Source: Opeltia flavorubescens
Taxonomy: Eukaryota > Ascomycota > Lecanoromycetes > Teloschistales > Teloschistaceae
Direction: 5' to 3'
Assembly (NCBI GenBank): GCA_000442125.1
Contig: KE546972.1
Coordinates: 186,001 to 250,000 of the forward strand
Length of the DNA: 64,000 nt
In this document: piece after piece, positions 11,174-20,619 of the stretch
Position numbering within the stretch: position 1 is the stretch's first letter
Layout of the letters: each line of letters starts with the position of its first letter
The notes under the pieces: generated by a model
What the model saw: the letters and a program-made list of their open reading frames with translations, nothing else
Told to the model about the DNA's origin: nothing
Database searches by the model: none
Translations under genes and position numbers: made by a program

Positions 11174-13324
11174 ATGCGCTGCTTTACAGTCCGATACCTC
11201 GTTGTAGGTCTTCTCTATGCCACTGCTACAGAGGCAGTGAAAGAGCTGAACGGAGAAGCCCTGGAGAAGGACATCGGGCAAGGTTATTGGTTCATCAAGC
11301 ACTATTCTCCATATTGTCACCATTGCCAGGCAATAGCTCCGACATGGCAGACTCTTTACGAGTATTACCAGACATCTAAACCAGTCTCATCCTCCAAAAC
11401 TACAGACACGAAAACCTCACTGAACTCATTCGAGAGGTACTATGATTTTCATTTCGCCTCTATCGACTGCATCGCGTTTGGAGACGCCTGTGCCGCACAC
11501 GACATCAATGCTTACCCGACTTTCTCGCTTTACAAAGATGCCAAATTCGTCAAAAAATTCGAGGGTCACAAGGATATGGCAGGCTTGAGCGCATTCATTG
11601 AAGAAACCCTAGAGTCGATTCGTCCGGGATCGAGACCCACAGGCGGTGTCAAGTTGCCTGAGCCGGGGGCGAGTTTTGCCGATACCGCTGCAAAGCTAGA
11701 ATCTCCAACACAAAACGACAAGAAAACCAGTGGAGGTAAAGAAGCGGGTGAGAAGCAGAAAGAGGTCGGATCTAAGGCCGGTGCATCAGCATCTGCAGCA
11801 GACGCAACAGCGACCGAGAAGCCCAAGACCAAAATTCCCAAGGTTCCAACTCTACACAAAAAGCCAAGTACCACCCCAAACCCCACCGGCAAATCTATTT
11901 CCCTATCCCAGGAAAGCTTCCAGAAACTCGTGACGAATACACAAGACCCCTGGTTTGTCAAGTTTTATGCTCCTTGGTGCCATCACTGTCAAGCTCTTGC
12001 GCCAAGCTGGCAGCAGATGGGGAAAGAGTTGCAAGGGAAGCTCAACATTGGCGAAGTCAACTGCGACGCAGAGGTGCGACTTTGTAAGGATGTCCGAGTC
12101 AAAGGCTACCCAACGATACATTTCTTCCGAGGAGGCGAACGCGTTGAGTACGAAGGTCTTCGAGGGCTTGGTGATCTCGTCAGCTATGCCAAGAAGGCAC
12201 TCGATATCGGCATGGGGGTAATTGATGTTGACGCCGCTGCTTTCAAAGAGCTCGAAGAAACGGAGGAGGTCATATTCCTTTACTTCTACGATCACGCAAC
12301 AACGAGCGAGGATTTTGCGGCTTTGGAACGCCTGACATTAAGCTTGGTTGGCCACGCCAAACTCGTCAAAACCGACAGTGCTGCACTGGCTGAGCGGTTC
12401 AAGATCTCAACTTGGCCAAGATTGTTAGTCTCTCGTGATGGGAGGCCCAGCTACTACAATGCCTTGTCTCCTGCAGACATGCGAGATTTCCGTCAAGTAT
12501 TAAGCTGGATGCAATCAGTGTGGCTTCCTCTGGTGCCAGAATTGACTGCATCAAATTCGAGAGAGATCATGACGGGCAAATACGTCGTTCTGGGCATATT
12601 ATCTCGCGAAAGAGCAGATGAATTCATTCTGGATAAACGGGAGATCAAGAATGCAGCATTGGACTGGATGGAGAAACAAACCCAAGCATTCCAGTTGGAG
12701 CGACAAGAATTACGGGATTCCAAGCAACTTAGGATTGAAGAAGCCGAAGATCGTGGCGATCAAAGAGCTCTGCGAAGTGCTAAGAGTATCCGCATTGATA
12801 TCAGTGAGCATGATAAGAAACAAGTGGGCTTTGCTTGGGTCGACGGCATCTTCTGGGACCGCTGGATTCGGACAACATATGGCGTCAACGTCGCTGTTGA
12901 TGGAGAAAGGGTGATTATCAATGATGAGGATGTACGTCAAATCATCCATAAATAGTTGTCCGAGCAAATCACTAACGAGAATTCACAGAATCACCGGTAT
13001 TGGGACAAAACCGTGTCGGGGGCTCCCATTGTGCCTTCACGAACCTCGATCCTGGAGACACTCCCTAAGATTGTCTCGAATTCGCCGCAACTTAGCTCCA
13101 AATCTTCGACTGGAGCAGTACAGCACTTGTTGTTCACATTCAGGGGTGGTATGGCAAGCCACCCGTTCATCACGCTGATTCTTCTGATTGTCGCTGTCGG
13201 TGGAGCGTATTGGGGAAGAGGCCGGATTCGGAGGAGCAAGGGAACTGCTGGAAGTGGCTTCTTTCACTTAGATGGTAAGGAGGGATGGATGAACAATGGT
13301 GGAGCGTCGGGCAAAGCGGATTGA
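11174..13324 (+). CDS. Transmembrane protein disulfide isomerase-like protein, two thioredoxin domains
   Basis: Two exons (11174-12931 and 12989-13324; 57-nt intron, GTACGT donor, ACTAAC branch) encode 697 residues. A signal peptide covers about residues 1-20. Thioredoxin domain one has the active site C48-H-H-C51 and domain two C269-H-H-C272, with Lys/Ala/Pro-rich linker sequence between them. A degenerate third thioredoxin-like region and a coiled, charged segment follow. A single transmembrane helix lies near the C terminus, in exon 2 (HPFITLILLIVAVGG), with a short basic tail. The family forms and isomerises disulfides in the ER lumen; membrane-anchored members resemble TMX or fungal thioredoxin-domain proteins. 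CHHC is a common, fairly oxidising site. The ATG lies 7 nt downstream of the spliced stop of microprotein 1, which suggests translation by reinitiation or leaky scanning. Confidence 0.88.
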
Positions 13325-13616
13325 TTCTTGATGCTTATGACATGAGAGGCGCTGGGGTTCCTGGGGTTGGCTTGTATACCTATGGTCCTATTGCATCTGT
13401 GAATAGGAGACCCGAGGGTGTTAATACAACTGTTCATCTGAATGATCTCCTTTGTTCCACTAAGAGAAATAAGCAAGATTTCTTGCGCGACGGGATCTTG
13501 GTATTCAGGAACAGGGATAGCGCCATGGCCAATCCTCGGCCCCGGTGGAGACTCCACCATTGAAATGCACCTTGCACGCCCACATTCGCAATGTCAAAAA
13601 GACCGCAACATCTAAT

Positions 13617-15726
13617 ATGCAATGCCCAAGACCAACGACGGCAACGAAGCACCTTATACGTCATGCCTTCGTCCCGCTGAGATACAATGGTAGACCGGCC
13701 CCTCGCAAGAACCAATGGCCCCGCCAGACAAGTATCCGTCACGGAATCCAAAATGATCAATTGCGTTTCGCATCCACCACTGCAGCCGTCGCAGCCTCAA
13801 GCACCTCAGCTTCAGATACTCGCTCCCTCCTCACTCGTATCAAAAATCTCTTGCTTGGTACCACCATTGGCTTCACCCTGATCTTTGGCTACTACTATGT
13901 CACCGACACCCGGGCCTCAATACACGAATGGCTGGTCATCCCATGTCTACGATATTTCTACGATGACGCTGAAGATGCCCATGAATTCGGGAACCGGGCA
14001 CTGAAGGCCCTGGGCAGCTTTGGTTTAAATCCAAGAGAGAGGGGGGACCCTGATGGGAAGGGCGATTTGGCAATCGAGGTTTTTGGTCATCTTCTCGATA
14101 ATCCAATCGGGACTTCTGCTGGGTGAATGCTATTCCCAACCCAATTTTATACTGGAATGGATATGCTGATTCTTCTAAATTCTACTCAGAATCGACAAAC
14201 ACTGCGATATCCCGGATCAACTTTTTGCCGCGGGATCGGCGGTGATCGAGATCGGCGGAGCAACTCCGCTTCCCCAGTCTGGTAACACAAAGCCTCGGGT
14301 TTGGCGGATACCGAGCCAAAAGGCGCTGATCAATCGATACGGATTGAACAGTGAAGGAGCTGACCATGTNGCTATGCGCTTGAGGCAGCGTGTGAGGGAA
14401 TATGCATACCACATGGGTTTGGGAATCGATGAAGAAGCGGAGCAGAGGGTTTTGGACGGCGACGCGGGCGTACCTCCAGGAAGTTTGCAGTCCGGGAGGC
14501 TGATGGCGGTGCAGATCGCGAAGAACAGTTGGACTGCAGACGATGATATTGAGGCGGTGAAGAGTGATTATGTCTACTGTGTGGATGCTTTGGGACGATA
14601 CGCCGACATACTGGTGGTGAATGTGAGTAATTCTCCGAGCGGTGATCTCCCAAGGAAAATCTTCGGAGGAGTTCTGAGACATGTACTCGCTCTTTCCGTT
14701 CACTCCAACAGGAAATGCTGACTCCAAAATTTGCATAGGTGTCAAGCCCTAATACACCGGGATTGCGTGGTCTGCAAAGAAACGAACCCTTAACTGATAT
14801 ACTCACGGCTGTTGTTAGAGCCGCGCGAAATCTGAAGAGGAAGACAACACCGAAGGTTATGGTGAAGGTGAGCGTGGATGAGGATAGCAGTGAAGATGTG
14901 CGGGGAATCTGTGATGCCGTTTGGGACAGTGGTGTTGACGGTCTCATCGTCGGTAACAAATCTTGACAGTTCCTTATTATTTTGATCATTAACAAAGTCA
15001 GGAAACACGACGAAAAAGCGGCCAGATCCTATTCCAGAAGGCTACCTTCTCCCAGCGCGAGAACAACGACTCCTACTCGAACAGGGGGGTTTTTCAGGCC
15101 CACAGACCTTCAAACGAACAGTCGCGCTGGTGAAACGATATCGGAGCATACTTGATGATTATTCCTACACCAGGAGCAGAGACAAGGATCCGACGCCGTC
15201 TACTCAACAGTCAATGAATCAAACATCTGCGAGCTTGTTCCCCGTTTCTTCACCATTGGAGACCCCAGCAGCGACTCATCCTCCGATAACAGACACAGAA
15301 ATCGAAGATTCCGTTACTCGTGACAGACGAAATCTGAAGAGCCAGATCCCCGAGGCAGAAGAAGAATCACAGTCGCAGCCTTTAATTCGAATCCCAGAGC
15401 GTAACAAGCCCTTTTCTTCATCATCTAGCACCGCCGACGCGCCCTCATCAACACCTACATCATCGGATGAAACCCAAACAGCTCCTTCACCGTCACCCGC
15501 TACCTCACCTTCACTATCCTCGACTCCTTCCAAACCCCCTGAACGCGCTCGTAAAGTCATCTTTGCAAGCGGTGGAATTACAAATGGCGCTCAGGCCCTC
15601 GAGGTTCTCGCTGCAGGCGCGGATGTAGCCCAGGTATATACTGCGCTTGTTTATGGAGGGATTGGAACTATTAGTAAGATGAAGCTTGAAATGAGAGAGG
15701 AGCTGAAGCGACGGAAAAAGCAGTGA
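13617..15726 (+). CDS. DHODH: Dihydroorotate dehydrogenase (quinone), mitochondrial class 2
   Basis: Four exons (13617-14122, 14190-14622, 14739-14952, 15002-15726) give 625 residues. The protein catalyses oxidation of dihydroorotate to orotate in pyrimidine synthesis, passing electrons to ubiquinone in the inner mitochondrial membrane. The N terminus is basic and rich in Arg and hydroxyl residues (presequence), followed by one membrane helix (LLLGTTIGFTLIFGYYY). Family signatures include NPIGTSAGIDK, the catalytic-serine loop NVSSPNTPGLR, GLIVGNTTKKRPDP and FASGGITNGAQALE. The usual KxAPDL segment reads KVSVDED here. A Ser/Thr/Pro-rich insertion of about 120 residues (roughly 442-565) separates the penultimate and last barrel elements; this is larger than I expect for the family. 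The N at 14370 is the third base of a GTN valine codon and is harmless. I chose the ATG at 13617 because an upstream in-frame ATG would spoil the presequence. Confidence 0.93.
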
Positions 15727-16117
15727 TACCCCGTGGATAACGTACCCTGAAGGCTGGCGATCTGCTCTTGTTCGTCGTGACGAACTCGAAGGATGGGTTG
15801 CCGGACTTGTACAATTCTGTAATATCAAAATAAAGTACAGACTCACAACCCTTACATCGTTCGACGCTGAGATTGGTCACAAAATTTGCATTGGGTACAT
15901 GAAGTTGAATAAGGCTAGCGTCGGAGCCCCCTTTATGTCGTCAAGCGCCGAGATGCCGAGGGACAAGGCGGATTCATACATATGTCAGCTTCACCAGCCG
16001 CCACAGCCTTGCTCTGACTATTTGCATGTAATCATTGCATGCAACGGGATGGCATTGGCTAGCATGCATCCTCCCTGAATATGTGCGATCATTCTACGTT
16101 TTCCCAATAACCTTGAC

Positions 16118-17186
16118 ATGTCCTCTCGAGCGAATGCACTGAAGGAGGAAGGGAACAAGTAATAGCTTAGGAAGTCACTTCAAGATACAGGAACTGATTG
16201 TTGCGTGCAGACACTTTCAAAATGGCGACTTCAAAAGCGCCGAGGTGCTGTATGGCAGAGCGTATGTTCTCCCTCACCACATAACCACCCTCACACCATC
16301 CGCTATTCGCTGATCAAAAAATCAGCATCCAGCAAGATTCCCTCAACCCCAAACTCTTCACCAACCGCGCCATGACCCGCCTCCGCCTACAGGCCTGGAA
16401 CCCTTGCATCGACGACTGCATCCGCAGCATCGATCTCCTCCCCCAAAACATGAAAGCATTCTACATCCTCGCCCAAGCACAACTCGCGCTCCACCACCCC
16501 AACGAAGCCCTCACATCTGCCCTCACCGCCTACGACGAATGCTTGAAATCCGACATCTTCAATTCCAGCACCAGACATATTTCGCAACTTGTGCTGCAGG
16601 CGAAGAGGGATAAATGGCAAGCAGCAGAGCGGGAGAGGATAAGGAGGAGGAGTGATCTGCTGAGGGAGTTGGAGGATGGATTGACCACGACGAGGGATTT
16701 TGAGTTGAAGAATTTAGGGGTGAAATTGCAGGGGAGGGGCGATTCACTCGAGGCGAGGGAGGAGAGGGAGGATGTGGAGGTGGCGGCGAGGAGGAAAGTC
16801 GAAGAGTTGAGATCTGTGTTTGCGCTGGCAGATCCGGAGAATTTGACGCGGAGAGTATGTCTTTCGACTACACCAATCCCCTCAGATCTGTATCTGCCCT
16901 GCGCGGTTGCTGGTTTCGTGAGGAGGATCATTTAGGCTTACAGAGGAAGTAGGAAGTACCCGACTACCTCATCGACAACATCTCCTTTTGTATCATGCAC
17001 GACCCTGTCGTCACCAAAACCGGACATTCCTACGAACGCAGCACCATCCTTGAACACCTGAAACGGTCTCCCACAGATCCATTGACAAGAGAGCCCCTGA
17101 CCATTGATGAGCTGAGGCCGAATCTGGCGTTGAAGCAGGCTTGTGCGGATTTCTTGGAGACGAACGGGTGGGCGGTGGACTACTGA
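16118..17186 (+). CDS. CHIP-like co-chaperone ubiquitin ligase (TPR + U-box)
   Basis: Four exons fit (16118-16158, 16211-16261, 16326-16854, 16953-17186), giving 284 residues, close to the size of animal CHIP/STUB1. The N-terminal half is a TPR array starting ALKEEGNKHFQNGDF, the usual TPR-clamp start for binding Hsp70 or Hsp90 C-terminal EEVD tails. A long charged helical hairpin (Glu/Arg-rich) follows. The C terminus is a U-box: DPVVTKTGHSYERSTI ... DPLTREPL, ending NLALKQACADFLETNGW. In the family, this protein ubiquitinates chaperone-bound clients. Saccharomyces lacks CHIP, whereas many filamentous ascomycetes have it. The last acceptor is the TAG at 16952; another AG ten bases upstream would break the frame. 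Domain order is unambiguous. Confidence 0.9.
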
Positions 17187-18238
17187 TTGGGCAGAGGGGT
17201 GGAATAGGATGGTTGGGGAAGTCCGGGAAGAACATTCTGGGAGGGAGGGATTGTATCAATAGAAAGCGGGGTTGATGAACGGTGTTGGTTGGCATTTTGA
17301 AGGTGTTCAGGGGACATGAGGCGTTGGTGTCACGACTAGGGAGGGTTGGATGCATGTATTACTAGGACTACGCATGCGTGTATATTTGGAAAAATCCGTT
17401 TCGATAGGGGATTGCCAACAGTCTTGTTGGAGAGATATTCATTTCGAGCAGGGGGGAGAAGAAACATGGTTCAAAATATATTCGAGACACCCTTTTAAAC
17501 ATGACTTGAATCAGAACGACTACAGGTTTTCTCGAAATTATCGTCTTGTTATTTCTTTTGATTGGAATGGACACTAAAAATGTTCTAAAGCTGAGTTTCC
17601 GTAGCAACCTATTTGTCTGAATCTAGATATTCGACACTAGATGTAATTTGCTCCTCTATCATCGCTCGTAAGCGCATGCTACTTCCCGCATCACTTGCAT
17701 GTACCACATGTCAGCCCGCTATGTCGTGATCTCGTACCGGTCGACTTAGCAGCTCGGAGATCCGGTGTCAGACCGGAAAGATGGAAACTTGCATGCGGCG
17801 TAGTCGATGCTTACGCTGTAGTCAGTCAGATGGGGGCTGAAAAAGCTTGATGTGAGGGCATGTGCCATGGGGGTTTGAATTAAAGAAATCATGATGATTG
17901 TTGTTGTTCAGGGAAGTTGTAGTTTGATTGTTGTAGAATGCATAGTATGGGGCTTTGTCCGAAGGTGTTTCTCCTTGGCTGGATCTGGATGGAGGAGATA
18001 CCACGGCCGTGGACGAGGAGTTTGACAGGGGCTGTGGGTAGGAAGGTAGGGTGTTCTTTTCCGTATCTATGATCGTTCTATTTTATTCCTATTCTGGATT
18101 CTTTCTGTAAAGTTGTCCAATTGTGAGTGGAGTTACTGAAAGATGGGATTTGCTTGTGGATGATGAGCCCATGTCTCCATAATTATTGTCATGCATGCCA
18201 TTTTTCTTGGTCAATCATTGATTTTNTAATTTCTTTAG
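17187..18238. other. Intergenic region with unresolved 5' exon of next gene
   Basis: No independent gene is supported. The first exon of the 2EXR/F-box-like gene should lie here, but no ATG-bearing segment joins in phase 0 to the acceptor at 18237-18238. Asn-rich and Ser-rich short frames on the minus strand at about 17.8-18.0 kb have no recognisable features. Confidence 0.5.
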
Positions 18239-18916
18239 ACCCCTACGAAAACCATTCCCTCCAGCAAAAAGGCAGCTCATCAGAAACAAAAGCCCTCGCG
18301 CTTCCTGACCCTTCCCCCCGAGATCCGCCTCCAGATCTACACCTACCTCCTTCCCAACGTCCCCTCCTACACAAATGGCATCTCCGACCCCGTCGCCGTC
18401 CTCCGCCCCTGCCTCCGTCTGGACTCAACCCCCTCATACCCAGAAATCCTCTTCACATGCCGCCAGATCTACCATGAAGCCGTCCCCCTCCTCTACCACT
18501 CTCACCGATTCAATTTCGATATTGCCGGCCACCTCCTCCGCTCAGTAGCTAACCGGCGTAACCGCATCACGGCACACAATCTCGCGATGTGGCTGGGCTT
18601 AAGCTCGTATTTCAAGGAACGCTGGCCAGCTTACGAGATCGATAATCTCGATTACACCCGGATGGAGGAAGTGTGTGTGACGTTCTGGCCTGTGCATGGC
18701 GATATGAAGAGATTGCAGGAGTCCAGAAATGTGCTTGTGGATCTTTTGGGGCGCTTGAGAAAGGCAGAGAAGTTGAGGAAGGTGATTGTGATATTTCGGG
18801 ATGGATGGAAGAAGATGGTTGAGGTGGGGTTTCTGCTGGATCTGTTTGGGGTCTTGAAAGGGGTTGAGGATATTGAGGTTCTCATTCCGGGTGTTGGAAG
18901 GAGGGCCATTGGGTAG
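18239..18916 (+). CDS. 2EXR/F-box-like domain protein, 5' end unresolved
   Basis: A 226-codon segment (stop included) opens after a TTTAG acceptor at 18234-18238 and ends at TAG 18914-18916. It begins with a Lys/Gln-rich stretch and then RFLTLPPEIRLQIYTYLLP, the hallmark start of fungal 2EXR and F-box-like proteins, followed by LFTCRQIYHEAVPLLY, which is also typical. The rest is a variable alpha/beta region. Such proteins are numerous in Pezizomycotina and mostly uncharacterised; some may act as substrate receptors. No starting ATG could be linked, and an N at 18226 sits in the presumed intron. It may be complete with a distant first exon or be 5'-truncated. The 35-bp repeat at 18922 starts six bases after the stop codon. 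Confidence 0.6.
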   Translation, partial: TPTKTIPSSKKAAHQKQKPSRFLTLPPEIRLQIYTYLLPNVPSYTNGISDPVAVLRPCLRLDSTPSYPEILFTCRQIYHEAVPLLYHSHRFNFDIAGHLLRSVANRRNRITAHNLAMWLGLSSYFKERWPAYEIDNLDYTRMEEVCVTFWPVHGDMKRLQESRNVLVDLLGRLRKAEKLRKVIVIFRDGWKKMVEVGFLLDLFGVLKGVEDIEVLIPGVGRRAIG

Positions 18917-18921
18917 TTGAA

Positions 18922-18956
18922 AAAGTGAATAGCAGCGAAATCGATACAACGACTTC
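18922..18956 (+). repeat. 35-bp dispersed repeat, copy 2
   Basis: It is identical to 10736-10770 except at two positions. It begins six bases after a stop codon and lies about 260 bp before the DUF3431 start codon. Confidence 0.7.
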
Positions 18957-19217
18957 CGTACAAGCTGTAAGTAGAACACATGTTGCTGTGGAAGGTGCTC
19001 CCAACATCCAATCACATACACTGTTCATAACCACTTCACTTTCATCAATAATCCTTATCTATTGACAGTGAATATCTTTTGATTCAACAAGACTACAGAC
19101 TTCTAAGGGTCTTACCAAGCATTGCTTGTGACAAGCATTCCTTTTCCTAAAGCACCATACCTACTACAAGAAGCCCACGAACACCTCAAGAGTGTGTAAC
19201 CTTCCTATCAAGCAAGA

Positions 19218-20153
19218 ATGTCCAGCCCTAACAGACCACTTGTAGTGACATTCGAAATCGTTGTCGCACACTACAATGAAGACCTGTCCTGGCTGAAGCA
19301 GTATAGCGGCGAGTGCAGCGTGTACTCCAAAGGTGGTGGATCAAAGAACACACCAGAACTACCTTTCACACCGCTGCCCAACATCGGCCGCGAGGGACAT
19401 ACCTTTCTTCATCACATCGTCAGCCACTATGAAACGCTAGCGACAGTCACGCTATTTGTCCAAGGCCGTATTGACGATCACGTCGATCTCTCCTTGACTG
19501 AAATGAAGCAGCGGGCCTTGGATACTGCTGTTGGTCAAGTGACGACATATCCATTCCGTGAGCTCGAGCTCTTCGATCACTGGGACGGCATCCCCTGGGA
19601 GGAGTATCCTTGCTGGAAGAGGTGGTCATCCATGGATTCGCAGGAGATGAAGGAGACACCACTTCAGCTATTCCAGAAATACATCACCGAGAGCGACCGA
19701 GTCCCGGTGGCAGTAGGATTTGCTCCTGGCGCAATCTTCGCCGTCCGCAAGGAAACCATTCAATCTCACAGCAAGACTTACTACCAGCGAATTTTGGACA
19801 CATTCTTCCTCGGCGACATGGCGCATGTCAACCCCGAAACCGGTCACTACATGGAGAGGTTCTGGTTGGCCATGTTCAATCCTAGTGAATACATTCAATG
19901 GAGCACCGACGAGCTTGCCGAAGAAGAGAGAAATAAAGATGGACAACTAGCTAAGGGTAAATGGTATCGTACACCTACCGGCTCAGCAGTCGACTTGGGC
20001 GCCATGCGACGAGGCGAAGATTTCGATATCCCAATGACACCTTTGGCACCAATGACACCGTTCATTCGAAGCTCGGTCAGTCCGAGCACACCGGAGATGG
20101 CGCTGTCAATGATGATGGATGAGGAAGTGGTTGAAAAGAAGTATTTGGATTGA
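19218..20153 (+). CDS. DUF3431 family protein
   Basis: A single exon encodes 311 residues from an ATG with A at -3. The DUF3431 pattern is clear: FEIVVAHYNEDLSWL near the N terminus, a VYSKGG segment, LPNIGREGHTFLHHIV, then VTLFVQGRIDDH and a late conserved NPSEYIQW. The family is common in fungi, with some bacterial and algal members, and is thought to be glycosyltransferase-like. No enzyme activity is known to me. There is no signal peptide or membrane helix, so it is probably cytosolic. The C terminus is a Met/Pro/Ser-rich tail with repeated MTP motifs. Its upstream region carries the 35-bp repeat also found before microprotein 1. Confidence 0.85.
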   Translation: MSSPNRPLVVTFEIVVAHYNEDLSWLKQYSGECSVYSKGGGSKNTPELPFTPLPNIGREGHTFLHHIVSHYETLATVTLFVQGRIDDHVDLSLTEMKQRALDTAVGQVTTYPFRELELFDHWDGIPWEEYPCWKRWSSMDSQEMKETPLQLFQKYITESDRVPVAVGFAPGAIFAVRKETIQSHSKTYYQRILDTFFLGDMAHVNPETGHYMERFWLAMFNPSEYIQWSTDELAEEERNKDGQLAKGKWYRTPTGSAVDLGAMRRGEDFDIPMTPLAPMTPFIRSSVSPSTPEMALSMMMDEEVVEKKYLD

Positions 20154-20287
20154 GAAACTACATGGAGACGCGGGAACATTCTTGATTTGGTTTGCGGATG
20201 GCATTCAAGACTCCTAATTCCTAAGACTCCTAATGAAACTTTGGCTTCTCACATGTTCTATGAAACTTCTGATCCATAAGTGTTATC

Positions 20288-20304
20288 GTTATATCGACTT
20301 CTAC
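20288..20304 (+). repeat. Partial copy of dispersed repeat (GTTATATCG...ACTTCTAC)
   Basis: GTTATATCGACTTCTAC equals the 48694-48725 copy with the middle 15 bases removed. It lies about 110 bp upstream of microprotein 2. It is short, so it is weaker evidence than the other copies. Confidence 0.4.
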
Positions 20305-20363
20305 TAGTGCTGAAGTCATGTGACCGGAGCTCTAGCGTGATGTCGATCTCCCGTCTTTAGACA

Positions 20364-20370
20364 TATAATA
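20364..20370 (+). promoter_or_regulatory. TATA-like box of microprotein 2 / HAT1 unit
   Basis: TATAATA lies about 50 nt before the microprotein 2 ATG, mirroring the spacing at microprotein 1. Inferred only. Confidence 0.4.
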
Positions 20371-20414
20371 GAGCTTTGTGAGCTTCTCCCGCAAGACCAT
20401 ACTATCTTTACATT

Positions 20415-20619
20415 ATGCAGCTAGTCACTGGCATGAAAGTTGCATTGGGCGTCTTTGGTCTTCTTATAATCTATGTTGGTGTCGTCAACGCATACAAGAT
20501 CCATCTGCAGTACAAGCTCAAACGTGAAGAAGAGAAAAAGAATGGAGTGTATGGTACCTGATAGAATAGTAAAGTGGATGTGACTGACCGACCATAACGG
20601 TAGGGTCGACCAATGCTAA
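20415..20619 (+). CDS. Microprotein 2: single-pass membrane peptide overlapping HAT1
   Basis: The exon 20415-20548 joins to 20604-20619 through the same intron used by HAT1 (GTATGG donor, CTGAC branch, TAG acceptor) and yields 49 residues. Unspliced, it would stop at 20561 with 48 residues. A hydrophobic segment spans about residues 7-27 (core GVFGLLIIYV, then NAYKIH), followed by a Lys/Glu-rich tail. It matches microproteins 1 and 3 through GxFGxxxxYxxxxNxY[KR][VI]H. The HAT1 ATG at 20542 lies inside this frame, one base off, so the two coding regions overlap by 23 nt in the spliced mRNA. The intron is phase 2, as in microprotein 1, and within one codon of the same place relative to the conserved His. 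Its function is unknown. Confidence 0.68.

Noticed and set aside
18122-18240. First exon of the 2EXR gene at the ATG near 18158
   Set aside because: No donor after that ATG leaves phase 0 to match the acceptor at 18238.
20559-20619. In-frame fusion of microprotein 2 to HAT1 using the GTACCT donor
   Set aside because: This alternative would add a membrane helix to HAT1; the GTATGG donor instead gives the conserved MEWS N terminus, so the fusion is not needed.
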